Counted from the first letter of the stretch, positions 20,496-31,361 are shown. The stretch: 64,000 bases of DNA from Blastococcus sp. TF02A-35 (GCF_004571075.1 NZ_SPQP01000007.1:1-64000); one strand, 5' to 3'. Translations and numbers: made by a program. Notes: a model not told the origin generated them from the letters alone.

Positions 20496-21227
20496 TCAGC
20501 CGGGCCGGCGGTCGCGGGGCACGACGCCGGTCTCGCTGACCTCCCGCGCCACCTCCACCAGCTTGCGGTTCAGCTCCTGCGACACCCGGGCGAGCACGCC
20601 GAAGGCCTGGTCGGCGGTCAGCTTGTGCCGCTCCATCAGGATGCCCTTGGCCTGACCGATGAGGTCGCGGCTGTCCACGGCCACCCGTAGGTGCCTCTCG
20701 TGCTCCGCGCCCGCCATGGCGACGGCGGCGTGCGCGGCCAGCATGCGCCCCAGGTGCTCGCTCTCTTCGTCGAACGCGTCCGGCGTGCGCGCGTAGAGGT
20801 TGAGGGCACCCATCCGGGTCCCCTCCACGAAGAGCTGGAAGCAGACCATGCTCCCCACGCCCATGGCCGCGGCCTCCCGCCCGAACAGCGGCCAGCGGCC
20901 GTCACCGGCCACGTCGTCGACCCGCACGACCTCCTGCTGCCACGTCGCGTCCAGGCAGGGCCCCTGCCGAACCCGCTCCTGCAGCGCGTCGACCTCCTCG
21001 GGCAGGGCGCTGGTCGACGCGCGGGGCTGGATCTTCTGGCGACCGATCACGTAGCTGATGCTGGCGTCCTCCGCCTGCGGCACCACCGCGACGGCCGCCG
21101 AGGTGATGGCCTGGAGGGTCCGCTCGATGTCGCCGTGCTCCTCCTGCAGCCGTCGGGCCGTCCGGCTCATCGCCTCGGCGAGGTCTTGCATCCCGCTCTG
21201 GGCCCGCTCGGAGGTCATGGCTGGCAA
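20496..21227 (-). CDS. GAF and ANTAR domain transcription antitermination regulator
   Basis: A 243-residue cytoplasmic protein. A GAF domain spans about 30-175 ('LQAITSAAVAVVPQAEDASIS', 'VRQGPCLDATWQQEVVRVDD', 'GSMVCFQLFVEGTRMGALNLY' in outline). A C-terminal ANTAR domain covers about 180-235 ('RDLIGQAKGILMERHKLTA'). The GAF presumably senses a small ligand or redox signal and the ANTAR binds nascent RNA. Such proteins are numerous in Geodermatophilaceae and mycobacteria. Target unknown. It is divergent from the chromate module. Confidence 0.9.
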   Translation of the reverse strand: MPAMTSERAQSGMQDLAEAMSRTARRLQEEHGDIERTLQAITSAAVAVVPQAEDASISYVIGRQKIQPRASTSALPEEVDALQERVRQGPCLDATWQQEVVRVDDVAGDGRWPLFGREAAAMGVGSMVCFQLFVEGTRMGALNLYARTPDAFDEESEHLGRMLAAHAAVAMAGAEHERHLRVAVDSRDLIGQAKGILMERHKLTADQAFGVLARVSQELNRKLVEVAREVSETGVVPRDRRPG

Positions 21228-21284
21228 CGTACCGCGCAGACCGCGGCGCGTGGCGTAGTCACCGATCCTCGGCTCGACAACGAC

Positions 21285-21304
21285 GATGCAACCGTGGTTG
21301 CATC
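21285..21304. promoter_or_regulatory. Perfect inverted repeat upstream of chrB, candidate operator
   Basis: GATGCAACC (21285-21293), 2-nt centre GT, GGTTGCATC (21296-21304). It sits in the 58-nt gap between the ANTAR gene and the chromate genes, just before the GTG I use as the chrB start. ChrB proteins are chromate-responsive regulators in some systems, so autoregulation is plausible. The alternative ATG at 21286 would lie inside the palindrome. Confidence 0.6.
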
Positions 21305-21309
21305 AGCGC

Positions 21310-21798
21310 GTGCCGACGACGTCCCCCGGGGAGTGGGTGCTGCTCTCCTACCGGCTCCCCCGCGAGCCCTCCGGGCCCCGCACCACCCTCTGGCGCCGGC
21401 TGAAGCGCCTCGGCGTCGCCCAGCTGGCCGACGGCCTGGTCGCGCTGCCGGCCGACGCCCGGACCCGGGAGCAGCTGGAGTGGCTGGCCGGTGACGTCAC
21501 CGAGGCCGGTGGCACGGCCGGCATCTGGCTGGCCCGGCCGACGACCGCCGCCCAGGAGCGGGAGCTCGCCACGACCATGGCCACCGCCCGCGCCGAGGAG
21601 TACCGGGCGCTCGCCGAGCAGTGCCGCGCCGCGGCCGACGCCGACCCGGCCGAGCGGGCCCGCGCGCTGCGCCGGCTGCGCGGTGAGCTGCGGGCCATCG
21701 GCCGGCGTGACTTCTTCCCGCCGCCGGAGCGCGACGCGGCGGCCGCCGCGCTGCGGGACCTGGCCGCCGCGGACCGGACGGAGGCGGTGGCCCGATGA
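21310..21798 (+). CDS. chrB: Chromate resistance protein ChrB, N-terminal domain
   Basis: A 162-residue protein equal to the N-terminal half of ChrB: 'WVLLSYRLPREPSGPRTTLWRRLKRLGVAQLADGLVALP' (cited in part) followed by a helical segment ending 'IGRRDFFPPPERDAAAAALRDL'. Full ChrB is about 300 residues; here the C-terminal domain is a separate, overlapping gene. The start could be GTG 21310 or ATG 21286. I prefer GTG because it leaves the palindrome free as an operator. It is the first gene of a three-gene chromate unit. Confidence 0.8.
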   Translation: MPTTSPGEWVLLSYRLPREPSGPRTTLWRRLKRLGVAQLADGLVALPADARTREQLEWLAGDVTEAGGTAGIWLARPTTAAQERELATTMATARAEEYRALAEQCRAAADADPAERARALRRLRGELRAIGRRDFFPPPERDAAAAALRDLAAADRTEAVAR

Positions 21799-22226
21799 GG
21801 TGGGCGACCCGGGCCGGCATCCACATCGACCGGGCGGCCTGCGCCTGGCTGATCCGCCGCTTCCTCGACCCGGCCGCGGAGTTCGTCCTCGTCGCCGACC
21901 CCTCCGAGGTCCCCGACGACGCCACCCCCTTCGACATGCGCGGCGTCGACCTCGGCCACCACGGCGGTGACTGCTCCTTCGAGACGATCCTGCGCCGCTA
22001 CCAGCTCACCGACCCGGTGCTCTGGCGGATCGCGGAGATCGTGCACGAGGCAGACCTCGACGACGAGCGCTTCGACGCCCCGGAGGCGCCGGGACTGGAC
22101 GTGGTCCTGCGCGGGCTGTCGATGACCGGCGACGACGAGCGCACCCTCGCCGTCTCCGGCCCCGTCTTCGACGGGCTCTACGAGTTCCACCGCCGGCGGC
22201 TGCTGCTCGGCCGCGAGCCGGCCTGA
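21795..22226 (+). CDS. chrB: Chromate resistance protein ChrB, C-terminal domain
   Basis: A 143-residue protein equal to the ChrB C-terminal domain: 'RAGIHIDRAACAWLIRRFLD', 'PFDMRGVDLGHHGGDCSFETIL', 'IVHEADLDDERF'. The conserved His/Asp/Cys residues could bind oxyanion or metal. Its ATG overlaps the stop of the N-terminal piece (ATGA), so the two halves should be made together and may associate. It precedes chrA by 18 nt. Confidence 0.82.
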   Translation: MRWATRAGIHIDRAACAWLIRRFLDPAAEFVLVADPSEVPDDATPFDMRGVDLGHHGGDCSFETILRRYQLTDPVLWRIAEIVHEADLDDERFDAPEAPGLDVVLRGLSMTGDDERTLAVSGPVFDGLYEFHRRRLLLGREPA

Positions 22227-22244
22227 CCACCCGACGAGGACGTG

Positions 22245-23621
22245 ATGACGAGCAACGCCGCCCCCTCCCACGAGCAGACCGGAGTGCCCTTCCGCACCGC
22301 CGTCCGCGCCTGGTTCCTGATCTCCCTGCAGACGTTCGGCGGCCCGGCCGGGCAGATCGCGGTCATGCAGCGCACGCTCGTCGACGAGAAGCGGTGGATC
22401 GGCCAGCGCCGGTTCCTGCACGCGATGAACTACTGCATGCTGCTGCCCGGGCCCGAGGCTCAGCAGCTGGCCACCTACGTCGGCTGGCTGCTGCACGGCA
22501 CCCGGGGCGGCCTCGTCGCCGGCGGGCTGTTCGTCCTCCCCGGCGTCGTGGCGCTCCTGGCCCTCTCGGCGGTCTACGTCGCCTTCGGGACGACGACCGC
22601 CGTGCTGGCGCTGTTCGCCGGGCTGGCGCCGGCCGTGCTCGCGATCGTGGCGCAGGCCGTCGTCCGGGTGGCCAGGAAGGCGCTGGACCGCCCGGAGCTG
22701 GTCGCGCTGGCCGTCGGCGCCTTCCTCGCCCTGGCCCTGTTCGGCGTCCCCTTCCCGGTGGTCGTGGCGGTGGCCGGCCTGGCGGGCTGGGCGCTGGGCC
22801 GGTGGCGGCCCGCGGCACCGAGGACGAAGGCCGAGGACGCCGACGCCGGCCCCCCGCCGGTCATCTCCGACGACGTGCTGCACACCGAGGCGCCCACGAC
22901 CCGGCGCACCCTGCGGGTGCTGCTCGTCGGGCTGCTCGTGTGGGGCGTGCCCATCGCGGTCGTCGCGGCGCTCACCGGCGCGCACAGCACCCTCACCGAG
23001 CAGGGCCTGTTCTTCTCCGGCACCGCCGTCGTCACCTTCGGCGGGGCGTACGCAGTGCTGGCCTACGTGGCCCAGCAGGCGGTCGCCACCTACGGCTGGC
23101 TGTCACCGGGCGAGATGGTGCGCGGCCTGGCCCTGGCCGAGACGACGCCCGGCCCGCTGATCATGGTGGTGCAGTTCGTCGCGTTCCTCGGCGCCTACCG
23201 CGCGCCGGGCGACCTCGACCCGTGGGTGGCGGCGGTCCTGGCCTCGCTGCTCGTCACCTGGGTGACCTTCGTGCCCAGCTTCCTCTTCGTGCTGCTCGGC
23301 GCCCCCTACATGGAGCGGCTGCGCGGCAACCGGTCGCTGTCGTCGGCGCTGACCGGCATCACGGCCGCCGTCGTCGGCGTCATCGCCAACCTGGGCGTGT
23401 ACTTCGCGGTGCACACGCTGTTCGCCGGCTCGCGCGCCGTCGACGCCGGGCCGCTGCACCTGGAGGTGCCCGACCTCGCCTCGCTGCGGCCGCTCGCGCT
23501 GGTCATCGCCCTGGTCGCCGCGGTGCTGCTGTTCCGGCTGAAGTGGTCGGTGCTGCGCACCCTCGGCGTCTGCGCGGCGCTCGGCCTCGCCGCCGGGCTC
23601 GCCGGGCTGCCGGTCACCTGA
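22245..23621 (+). CDS. chrA: Chromate efflux transporter ChrA
   Basis: A 458-residue two-domain (long-chain) CHR transporter that exports chromate. The N-terminal half carries 'FLISLQTFGGPAGQIAVMQ' and the duplicated C-terminal half has 'VVTFGGAYAVLAYVAQQAV' and 'ETTPGPLIMVVQFVAFLG'. About ten to twelve hydrophobic segments are present. I start at ATG 22245, preceded by GACGAGGA; a GTG one codon earlier is possible. A strong hairpin follows the stop. Confidence 0.93.
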   Translation: MTSNAAPSHEQTGVPFRTAVRAWFLISLQTFGGPAGQIAVMQRTLVDEKRWIGQRRFLHAMNYCMLLPGPEAQQLATYVGWLLHGTRGGLVAGGLFVLPGVVALLALSAVYVAFGTTTAVLALFAGLAPAVLAIVAQAVVRVARKALDRPELVALAVGAFLALALFGVPFPVVVAVAGLAGWALGRWRPAAPRTKAEDADAGPPPVISDDVLHTEAPTTRRTLRVLLVGLLVWGVPIAVVAALTGAHSTLTEQGLFFSGTAVVTFGGAYAVLAYVAQQAVATYGWLSPGEMVRGLALAETTPGPLIMVVQFVAFLGAYRAPGDLDPWVAAVLASLLVTWVTFVPSFLFVLLGAPYMERLRGNRSLSSALTGITAAVVGVIANLGVYFAVHTLFAGSRAVDAGPLHLEVPDLASLRPLALVIALVAAVLLFRLKWSVLRTLGVCAALGLAAGLAGLPVT

Positions 23622-23625
23622 GCAC

Positions 23626-23655
23626 GCGGCGGGGGCCGGCCGGGGCCCCCGCCGC
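23626..23655. terminator. Bidirectional terminator hairpin
   Basis: Perfect 12-bp stem GCGGCGGGGGCC (23626-23637) with GGCCCCCGCCGC (23644-23655) and a 6-nt loop. It lies between the convergent ends of chrA and the chemoreceptor gene. No U-tract, as is common in high-GC actinobacteria. Confidence 0.8.
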
Positions 23656-23662
23656 GCACGGC

Positions 23663-24982
23663 TCACATGCCGGCGACGATGCTCCTCAGGTCCTCCGCCA
23701 CGCGGGTGGCCTCGCGCGAGGCGCCGACGATCGCGTCCTGCGCCTGCGCGGTGGACGCGTTCTGCTCCTCGACGGCGGCGGCGATCGTCGTCTGCGCCTC
23801 CACGACGCCCTGGATGACCTCCTGCACGTTCTCCAGGGCGGCGCCGGCCGCGTCGACGTCCTCGCGCACGCTCTCGACCACCCCGCGGATGCGCTCGGTC
23901 GCCCGGGCCGTCTCCGACGCGAGGTCCTTCACCTCACCGGCGACGACGGCGAAGCCCTTGCCGGCCTCACCGGCGCGGGCGGACTCGATCGTCGCGTTGA
24001 GCGCCAGCAGGTTGGTCTGGTCGGCGATCGAGGAGATGCTGCCGGCGATCTGGTCGATCTCGGCCATGGTCGCGGCCAGCCGCTGGATCACCTCGGCGCT
24101 GCGGCGCGAGCCGTCGCTGGCCTGGTTCGCGGTGGTGGTGGCGTGGCTGGCGGCCGCCGAGATGTCGGCGATCGCCGCTCGCAGGCCGGTCATGACGTCG
24201 GTCGCGGTGCCCACGTTCTCGTCCAGCCGGCGCCCGGCCTCCGAGAGCCCGGCCAGCCGCTCCTCCAGCCCGGCCGCACGCCGCTCCTGCTCGCTGAGCC
24301 GGCACGCGGCCTCCTCGGCGGTGCGGGCCCGCTCGGCGGCCAGCTCGGCCTGCGCCTGCGCCTGGGCCTGCGCCTGCGCCTCGGCCCGCCGGGCCTCCGC
24401 GCGGCGGCCGCGGTCGGACTCCTCGGTGAACTTCCACGAGTAGGCCAGGAAGAAGGCCTCGGCCAGCAGGAAGACCGCGTGCAGCAGGGCGAACAGCAGC
24501 GGGTTGTCCTGTGCCTGCTGGGTGGAGTAGACCGCCTCGGGGGCGATGAGGCTGGTCAGCGCGTGGTGGACGGCGACGAACACGACGGCCAGCAGGAACG
24601 GCGTCCACATCTGGTACAGCGCGACCAGCGCGAGCAGCGCGTAGAACCAGATGTGCAGGTCGGTGAGGCCGCCCCCGACGTGCACGAGCAGGTCCGCGCC
24701 GAACATCAGGCCCACGCTCGCCGCCGACGCCCGCGGCAGCATGCCGCGCAGCACCAGGGCCGCGACGAGCAGGGTGACCAGCGCGGCCATCTGCCCCCAC
24801 AGCGCCAGCCCGTCGTGGTGCCCGTCGCGCACCAGCGCGATGGCCACGAGGACCGGTGGGTGGAGGGCCAGGACCACGCAGATGATGCGGTGCCGGCGGC
24901 GGAAGCCCTCCTCGTCCAGCCGCGCACCACGAGGGATGGCAGCCAGGAAACCGCTGCGCGAAGGGGAGCCAGGAGTCGTCAC
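23663..24982 (-). CDS. Methyl-accepting chemotaxis-type membrane protein
   Basis: A 439-residue protein. About six hydrophobic segments (roughly 25-180) with only short loops are followed by an Ala/Gln-rich coiled coil ('[17 protein letters not shown]') and a cytoplasmic signalling domain. That domain's hairpin tip is unmistakable: '[20 protein letters not shown]'. No HAMP or periplasmic sensor domain is visible, so sensing may be intramembrane or indirect. I use GTG 24982, with GAAAGG 7 nt upstream, rather than ATG 25009. No chemotaxis kinase or flagellar genes are nearby. Confidence 0.85.
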   Translation of the reverse strand: MTTPGSPSRSGFLAAIPRGARLDEEGFRRRHRIICVVLALHPPVLVAIALVRDGHHDGLALWGQMAALVTLLVAALVLRGMLPRASAASVGLMFGADLLVHVGGGLTDLHIWFYALLALVALYQMWTPFLLAVVFVAVHHALTSLIAPEAVYSTQQAQDNPLLFALLHAVFLLAEAFFLAYSWKFTEESDRGRRAEARRAEAQAQAQAQAQAELAAERARTAEEAACRLSEQERRAAGLEERLAGLSEAGRRLDENVGTATDVMTGLRAAIADISAAASHATTTANQASDGSRRSAEVIQRLAATMAEIDQIAGSISSIADQTNLLALNATIESARAGEAGKGFAVVAGEVKDLASETARATERIRGVVESVREDVDAAGAALENVQEVIQGVVEAQTTIAAAVEEQNASTAQAQDAIVGASREATRVAEDLRSIVAGM

Positions 24983-25034
24983 CCGCTGCCTTTCGGCATC
25001 CGGGGCCATGCATTGAGCACAACCGAAATCTTGG

Positions 25035-26753
25035 TCAGGTTCCGCTCGTCGGTGGAGTCACGACAGTCAAAGGTAGCCGAAGACCGCCCGGAGCCGAAAC
25101 GGGGACCAGCGGCGACCTGGGCGGCACCGGGGCCACGCGCACGTACGGCTCCCCGGCGGCCGGCCGCGGGTCGCGCTCCCCCTTGTTCGGCCACAGGGCC
25201 ATCGCCCGCTCGGCCTGGGCGGTGATCGTGAGGGACGGGTTGACGCCCAGGTTGGCCGACACCGCCGAGCCGTCGACCACCGACAGGCCCGGGTAGCCGT
25301 GCACCCGGTGGTAGGGGTCGACGACGCCGGCCTCCGCCGTCGCGCCGATCGGGCAGCCGCCGAGGAAGTGCGCGGTCATCGGGATGTTCACCAGCTCGGT
25401 CATCGCCCCGCCGGGGTCGCCGCCGATCTTCGCGGCGATCCGCCGGACCGCCTCGTGCCCACCCGGGATCCACGTCGGGCTCGGCTCGCCCGGCCCCGGC
25501 CGGCTGGTCAGCCGCCGCCCCAGCCGGGAGCGGCGCCCAGACACCACGATGCTGTTGTCGCGGCTCTGCATGACCAGCGCGATCACCGTGCGCTCCGACC
25601 ACCCCCGCACCGACAGCAGCCGCACGAACGCCGCCGGGTCCCGCGCGATCACCCCGAGCGCCCGGAGCCAGCGCGGCACCCGTCCGCCGCCGTCGACCAG
25701 CACCGTCTGCAGCAGGCCGATGGCGTTGCTGCCCTTGCCGTAGCGCACCGGCTCGAGGTGCGTGTGCTCGTCGAGGTGGAACGACGACGTGATCGCCACC
25801 CCGCGGCTGTAGTCCACCGGCCCCCCGCGCCGGCCGGTCGCCGCCAGCACCGCCTCGGAGTTCGTGCGGGTCTGGTGGCCGAGCTTCGGCGACAGCGCCG
25901 GCAGCGTGCCGCCGTCCCGCATGGCGTGCAGCAGCCGCTGGGTGCCGTAGGTGCCGGCGGCGAGCACCACCTGGTCGCAGGTCCACCGGCGCACCGTCCG
26001 CCTGCGCCGCCAGGCCCCGCTGCGGACGGCCTCGACCTCCCAGCCACCGCCGGGGCGCGGACGCACGCCGGTCACCGTCGTCAGCGGGTGGACGACGGCG
26101 CCGGCCCGCTCGGCGAGGAACAGGTAGTTCTTCATCAGCGTGTTCTTGCCGCCGACGCGGCAGCCGGTCATGCACGAGCCGCACTCGGTGCACCCCGTGC
26201 GCTCCGGGCCCACCCCGCCGAAGTACGGGTCGGGGACCGTGACCCCGGGCTCGCCGTAGAACACCCCGACCGGCGTCGAGACGAAGGAGTCGGCGACCCC
26301 CATCTCCTCGGCGACCTCGCGCAGGACCTCGTCGGCCGGCGTCATGCTCGGGTTGGTCGTCACGCCGAGCATCCGGCTCGCCTGGTCGTAGTACGGGGCG
26401 AGCTCGGTCTCCCAGTCGGTGATGCCGGCCCACTGCGGGTCGCGGAAGTAGGCGCTCGGCGGCTTGTAGAGCGTGTTGGCGTAGTTCAGCGACCCGCCGC
26501 CCACCCCGGCGCCGGCCATGACCAGCACGTCGGGCAGCAGGTGGATGCGCTGCACGCCGTAGCAGCCCAGCTGGGGTGCCCACAGGTACCGGCGCAGGTC
26601 CCACGAGGTGGCCGGCAGGTCGTCGTCGCTGAACCTCCGACCGGCCTCCAGGACCGCGACGCGGTAGCCCTTCTCCGACAGCCGCAGCGCCGCGGTGCTG
26701 CCCCCGAACCCGCTGCCGACGACGACGACGTCGACGTGCTCAGCGCGCGGCAC
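25035..26753 (-). CDS. GMC family FAD oxidoreductase, cholesterol-oxidase-like
   Basis: A 572-residue flavoprotein with an N-terminal dinucleotide motif '[21 protein letters not shown]', the GMC '[16 protein letters not shown]' block and C-terminal '[22 protein letters not shown]' (cited in part). A four-cysteine stretch '[11 protein letters not shown]' (C-x2-C-x2-C-x3-C) around residues 185-200 is shared with ChoD-like enzymes. It probably oxidises a sterol or other secondary alcohol. GTG start, GGAGGGAG upstream. Its 5' end overlaps the monooxygenase by 14 nt. Confidence 0.85.
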   Translation of the reverse strand: MPRAEHVDVVVVGSGFGGSTAALRLSEKGYRVAVLEAGRRFSDDDLPATSWDLRRYLWAPQLGCYGVQRIHLLPDVLVMAGAGVGGGSLNYANTLYKPPSAYFRDPQWAGITDWETELAPYYDQASRMLGVTTNPSMTPADEVLREVAEEMGVADSFVSTPVGVFYGEPGVTVPDPYFGGVGPERTGCTECGSCMTGCRVGGKNTLMKNYLFLAERAGAVVHPLTTVTGVRPRPGGGWEVEAVRSGAWRRRRTVRRWTCDQVVLAAGTYGTQRLLHAMRDGGTLPALSPKLGHQTRTNSEAVLAATGRRGGPVDYSRGVAITSSFHLDEHTHLEPVRYGKGSNAIGLLQTVLVDGGGRVPRWLRALGVIARDPAAFVRLLSVRGWSERTVIALVMQSRDNSIVVSGRRSRLGRRLTSRPGPGEPSPTWIPGGHEAVRRIAAKIGGDPGGAMTELVNIPMTAHFLGGCPIGATAEAGVVDPYHRVHGYPGLSVVDGSAVSANLGVNPSLTITAQAERAMALWPNKGERDPRPAAGEPYVRVAPVPPRSPLVPVSAPGGLRLPLTVVTPPTSGT

Positions 26754-28224
26754 GGCCGGCTCCCTCCGGGACGGCGGCCGGGGCCGGGGCGAAGTCCTCC
26801 GGGCGCAGCCGGTGCAGCCGGCGCCGGAAGGTGATGGTGGACGCTGGCCAGTTCTGCGTGTTGCGGCCGCTCTCGGTCAGGTACCAGCTGCGGCAGCCGC
26901 CGGCGAAGACGGTGCCGCGCACCCGGCGCTGGACCCAGGCGTCGAAGGCCTCGGCCACGTCCCGCCGGACCTCCAGCCACCTGACCCGCCCCCGCTCCAG
27001 GTGGCGCACGGCCTGCACGACCCAGCGCACCTGGGCCTCCAGCATGAAGATGATCGAGTTGTGGCCGAGGTTGGTGTTGGGCCCGTAGAGCACGAAGAAG
27101 TTGGGGAAGCCGGGCACCACGGTGCCGAGGTAGGCGCTGGCGCCGTCGGCCCACTGCTCGTGCAGGACGCGGCCGCCGCGGCCGGTGATGCGGATCGGCG
27201 CCAGGAACTCGGTGGCCGCGAAGCCCGTGCCCAGGACGATCGTGTCGACCTCGCGCTCGGTGCCGTCGGCGGTGACGATCGAGTGCGGCCGCACCTCGGT
27301 GACCCGGTCGGTGACCACCTCGACGTCGGGCCGCTGCAGCGCCGCGTACCAGTCGTTGGACATCAGGATCCGCTTGCAGCCCATCGGGTCGGTGGGCGTG
27401 AGCTTCTCCCGCAGCACCGGGTCGGCGACCGACCTCGCCAGGTACTTCCGGTAGGCGGCACGGTGGGCGAACAGCAGCCGCGGCTCGGTGTTGAAGCCGA
27501 GCGAGCGCAGCTCGTTGGAGACGTAGTTGGCCTCCCGCGAGAGGCGCAGCAGTCCCGGCACCCGGGCGAAGGCCTTCTTTGCCCGCTCCCGGTAGGCGCG
27601 GTCGGGCTTGGGCAGCACGTAGGGCGCCGACCGCTGGAAGACGGTCAGGTGCGCGGTGCGCGGGGCGATCGCCGGCACGAACTGGACGGCGCTCGCCCCG
27701 GTCCCCAGGACGGCGACCCGCTCACCGGTCAGGTCGTGCCCGTGGTCCCACGTCGCCGAGTGGAAGAGGGTGCCCTCGAAGGTGTCCAGCCCGGGGACGT
27801 CGGGGCGGCTGGGGCGGCTCAGCTGCCCGGTGGCGGTGACCAGGACGTCGGCCTCGTGCTCGCCGCCGCCGGAGAGGGTGAGCCGCCACCGCGCCCGGCC
27901 CTCGTCGAAGCGGGCGGACAGCACCTCGCTGCCGAAGCGGATGTGCGGCAGCACGCCGAAGTCGCGGGCGACGTCGCGGAGGTACTGGTGGATCTCCGCC
28001 TGCGGGGCGAACCGGCGCGACCAGTCCGCCTTGGGCGCGAAGGACAGCGAGTACAGGTGGGAGGGCACGTCGCAGGCCGCCCCGGGGTAGGTGTTCTCCC
28101 GCCACACGCCGCCGACGTCGGAGCTCTTCTCGAACAGCACGAGGTCGGTGACCCCGGCCTCCTTGAGCCGCACCGCCGCCGCGATGCCCCCGAACCCGCT
28201 GCCGATGATGGCGACGCTCGTCAC
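26740..28224 (-). CDS. Flavin-containing Baeyer-Villiger-type monooxygenase
   Basis: A 494-residue class B flavoprotein monooxygenase. The FAD motif is 'VAIIGSGFGGIAAAVRLKEAG', the NADPH motif is 'VAVLGTGASAVQFVPAI', and between them is the fingerprint-like stretch 'FQRSAPYVLP'. It probably inserts oxygen into a ketone, perhaps one produced by the adjacent GMC oxidase. GTG at 28224 gives the standard short N-terminus; the frame is open further upstream only by composition. Confidence 0.87.
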   Translation of the reverse strand: MTSVAIIGSGFGGIAAAVRLKEAGVTDLVLFEKSSDVGGVWRENTYPGAACDVPSHLYSLSFAPKADWSRRFAPQAEIHQYLRDVARDFGVLPHIRFGSEVLSARFDEGRARWRLTLSGGGEHEADVLVTATGQLSRPSRPDVPGLDTFEGTLFHSATWDHGHDLTGERVAVLGTGASAVQFVPAIAPRTAHLTVFQRSAPYVLPKPDRAYRERAKKAFARVPGLLRLSREANYVSNELRSLGFNTEPRLLFAHRAAYRKYLARSVADPVLREKLTPTDPMGCKRILMSNDWYAALQRPDVEVVTDRVTEVRPHSIVTADGTEREVDTIVLGTGFAATEFLAPIRITGRGGRVLHEQWADGASAYLGTVVPGFPNFFVLYGPNTNLGHNSIIFMLEAQVRWVVQAVRHLERGRVRWLEVRRDVAEAFDAWVQRRVRGTVFAGGCRSWYLTESGRNTQNWPASTITFRRRLHRLRPEDFAPAPAAVPEGAGRAAR

Positions 28225-28267
28225 AGCCGGGACCCTACGAGAGCGGTGGCGCGGCAGGGAGCGGCCA

Positions 28268-29061
<794 letters not shown>

Positions 29062-29065
<4 letters not shown>

Positions 29066-30600
29066 GCGGTGCTCCCGGGAGATCGGAGGGTGATGACGGG
29101 GGCGCCGTCGCGCAGCTCGACCCGCACCGGCCGCCCCACCTGGGTGGTGGCGCCGGCGGGGAGGTTCGACAGCGAGAGCGCGGCGGCGGTGGCGGTGTCC
29201 CCCGGCGCCGTGGCGGCGGCGACGCGGGCGCCGTCGGCGGCGCGGCCGACCACGAACGCCTGCTCCGGCCCGCCGCCGCGGCCGTGCTCCACGGTGGCCG
29301 TCTCGACGACCAGGTCGACGCCGTCGCACCGGGCCGCGGGCAGCAGCGGCGGGGCGTCGGGATGGGTGACCGCCCCCGGCTCCGGGTCCCCGGCGTAGCC
29401 CCCGGGGTGCGGCCGGCCGGTCAGCACGACGGCGTGCTGCTTGGTCAGGAAGCCCCCGTTCGCGTGCACCAGCCCGGTGCCGCCGGTGCCGCGGAGCCGC
29501 TCGGCCACGGAGGCGACGGCGTGCAGCGAGTAGGTGTTGAGCGGGCCGCCGAAGGACGAGTGACCGCCCGCGACGGTGAGCACGGCCTCGGTCCGCAGGT
29601 GCAGGCCGGCGAGCTTGGGCACCACCGGGAAGCAGCTGTAGACGTCGACCAGGTCCAGCTCGTCGGCGGTCACGGCGGCTCGGGCGAGGGCCCGGTCCAG
29701 CGTCCCGGCGAGCGCCTCGGACCGGCCCAGGTCCGCGCGCCGGAGCGGGTCGACGTCGTCGGCGCCGGCGCCGCCCCGGACGTGCACGACGCGGTCCTCC
29801 GGCACCCCGGCCGCACGGGCCGCGGCCAGGGACGTGACGACGACCGCGACGGCCTGGTCGACCTGCGGCATCGCGTTGACCGCCAGCGGGTAGGGCTCGC
29901 ACACCATGCGGTTGCCGGGACCGACGGTGGCGATCTCCGCCGCGGTGCGCCGCTCGGGGTTCCAGGCGACCGGGTGCCGGGCCGCGACCTCGCTGTAGTC
30001 GGCGTACAGCCGGGCCGACCACTGCGCGTTGGCGTGCGGCGTCAGCCCCAGGTCGGCCTGCAGCCGGTTCTCGAACAGCGGGTAGACGCGGGTGGGCAGG
30101 AAGAGCCCCGCCGCCAGCATCTCCTCCGACCCCAGGTCGTCGAGGTCCAGCGGTGGCGGCCCGCCCGGGTCGGCGCTCCAGCCCCGCCCCGCCACCGGGT
30201 CGACACCGGCCCGGGCGAGCGCCTGCACCGAGGCCTGCGCCTCCCCGCCCACGACCAGCTCGACCTGCGTCTCCCCCGCCGCGATCCGCGCGGCCACCTG
30301 GTCCAGCAGCCGGGCCGGGAGGTGCCCGCCCAGCCCGGTGTTGGTCGACAGCCGCGGTCGCACGCCCACCCGGCCCGCGACCGCGGCGGCCAGGTCGGCG
30401 TAGGCCCAGCTGGCCACCCGGATCGCGTGCAGCGCGTCGGCCTGCTGCAGCAGGCCCGGGGCACCGGCGTCGGCGGCGGCCAGCCGGAGCGCCTCGACGA
30501 CCAGCTCCAGCGGCTCCCGGGCGCCGGCGGCCGACCGCTCGCGGTTGGCCCGCAGCTGGCCGACCCCCGCGACGACGGGCGTGCGGGACTCGTCGGGCAC
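29062..30600 (-). CDS. Thiolase-like acetyl-CoA acetyltransferase
   Basis: A 512-residue protein of the long thiolase-like family common in actinobacteria. It opens 'TPVVAGVGQLRANRERSAAGAREPLELVVEAL' (cited in part), with 'VDVYSCFPVVPKLAG' at the nucleophile position and 'LTVAGGHSSFGGPLNTYSLHAVASV' downstream. A C-terminal ~90-residue OB-like segment follows. The GTG at 30600 is preceded by CGAGGAG. Another GTG at 30621 overlaps the upstream tetR stop (GTGA) and is also possible. Confidence 0.82.
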
Positions 30601-30617
30601 GGCGGCTCCTCGGGTGG

Positions 30618-31229
30618 TCACAGCCGTGCGGCCGCGGTGTAGAGCGCGGTGAGGTGGTCCAGCAGCGGGTCGAGGTCGGCGACGGGGCCCGGCACGCCGG
30701 CACCGGCGATGACCAGCTCGACCAGCCCTCCGGTGAGGGCTGCCGCGCTGAGCCGGAGGCGGCGCTCGTCGGGCTCCCCCGCGCTCAGGGGGCGCATGAG
30801 CCGGGCGGTCAGCGCACTGAACGACCCCAGCAGGTCGTGCCGCTGCTGCCGGAACTCCTCGGTGGCCAGGGACTCCATGAGCGCGACCCGGGCGGTGCGG
30901 GGGTCGGCGGTGAAGTACTGGGCCAGCGCCCCGAGGACCGCGCGCGCCCGGGCCTGCGGGCCGCGGTCCTCGGCGTCGACCGCGGCGCGGACGGTGCGGC
31001 GGATGTCCTCGCCGATCCGCTCGCAGATGGCGCGGAAGAGGTCCTCCCGGCTGCCGAAGAGCTCGTAGAAGTAGCGCGGGCTCAGCCCCGCGGCGCGGCA
31101 CACGTCCTGCACGGTGCTCGCCGCCCACCCGCGCTCGGAGAACACCTCCAGCCCGCCCTCGAGGAACTGCTCGAAGCGCCGGGTGGAGCGCTCCTCGGCG
31201 CTCATCCCCGCGTACAGCCGCTGGACCAC
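30618..31229 (-). CDS. TetR family transcriptional regulator
   Basis: A 203-residue repressor with a clear N-terminal HTH: 'GGLEVFSERGWAASTVQDVCRAAGLSPRYFYELFGSREDLF' (cited in part; residues about 25-70). The ligand domain is unassigned, probably an acyl-CoA. It leads the thiolase/hydratase operon and is divergent from an acyl-CoA dehydrogenase, the usual arrangement for a local fatty-acid catabolism repressor. Confidence 0.9.
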   Translation of the reverse strand: MVQRLYAGMSAEERSTRRFEQFLEGGLEVFSERGWAASTVQDVCRAAGLSPRYFYELFGSREDLFRAICERIGEDIRRTVRAAVDAEDRGPQARARAVLGALAQYFTADPRTARVALMESLATEEFRQQRHDLLGSFSALTARLMRPLSAGEPDERRLRLSAAALTGGLVELVIAGAGVPGPVADLDPLLDHLTALYTAAARL

Positions 31230-31257
31230 GGCGACCTCCTACCCGGCCTCGACGTCC

Positions 31258-31300
31258 AAGTGGAGTGGCACTTTACAAGATGAAAGCTCGTGGACAAGAT
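31258..31300 (+). promoter_or_regulatory. Candidate operator and promoter between tetR and acyl-CoA dehydrogenase
   Basis: An inverted repeat AAGTG-N6-CACTT (31258-31273) abuts a sigma-70-like promoter, TTTACA (31272-31277), a 17-nt spacer and CAAGAT (31295-31300). This would place the + strand transcript start near 31307. It lies in the 132-nt divergent gap, so the TetR protein is the likely ligand. Short arms make the operator tentative. Confidence 0.4.
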
Positions 31301-31361
31301 GTTGCTGCCGCCACATCCGCCGGACGTCGCACCCTCGCCGTCCGCACCGCCGAGGAGAGCC

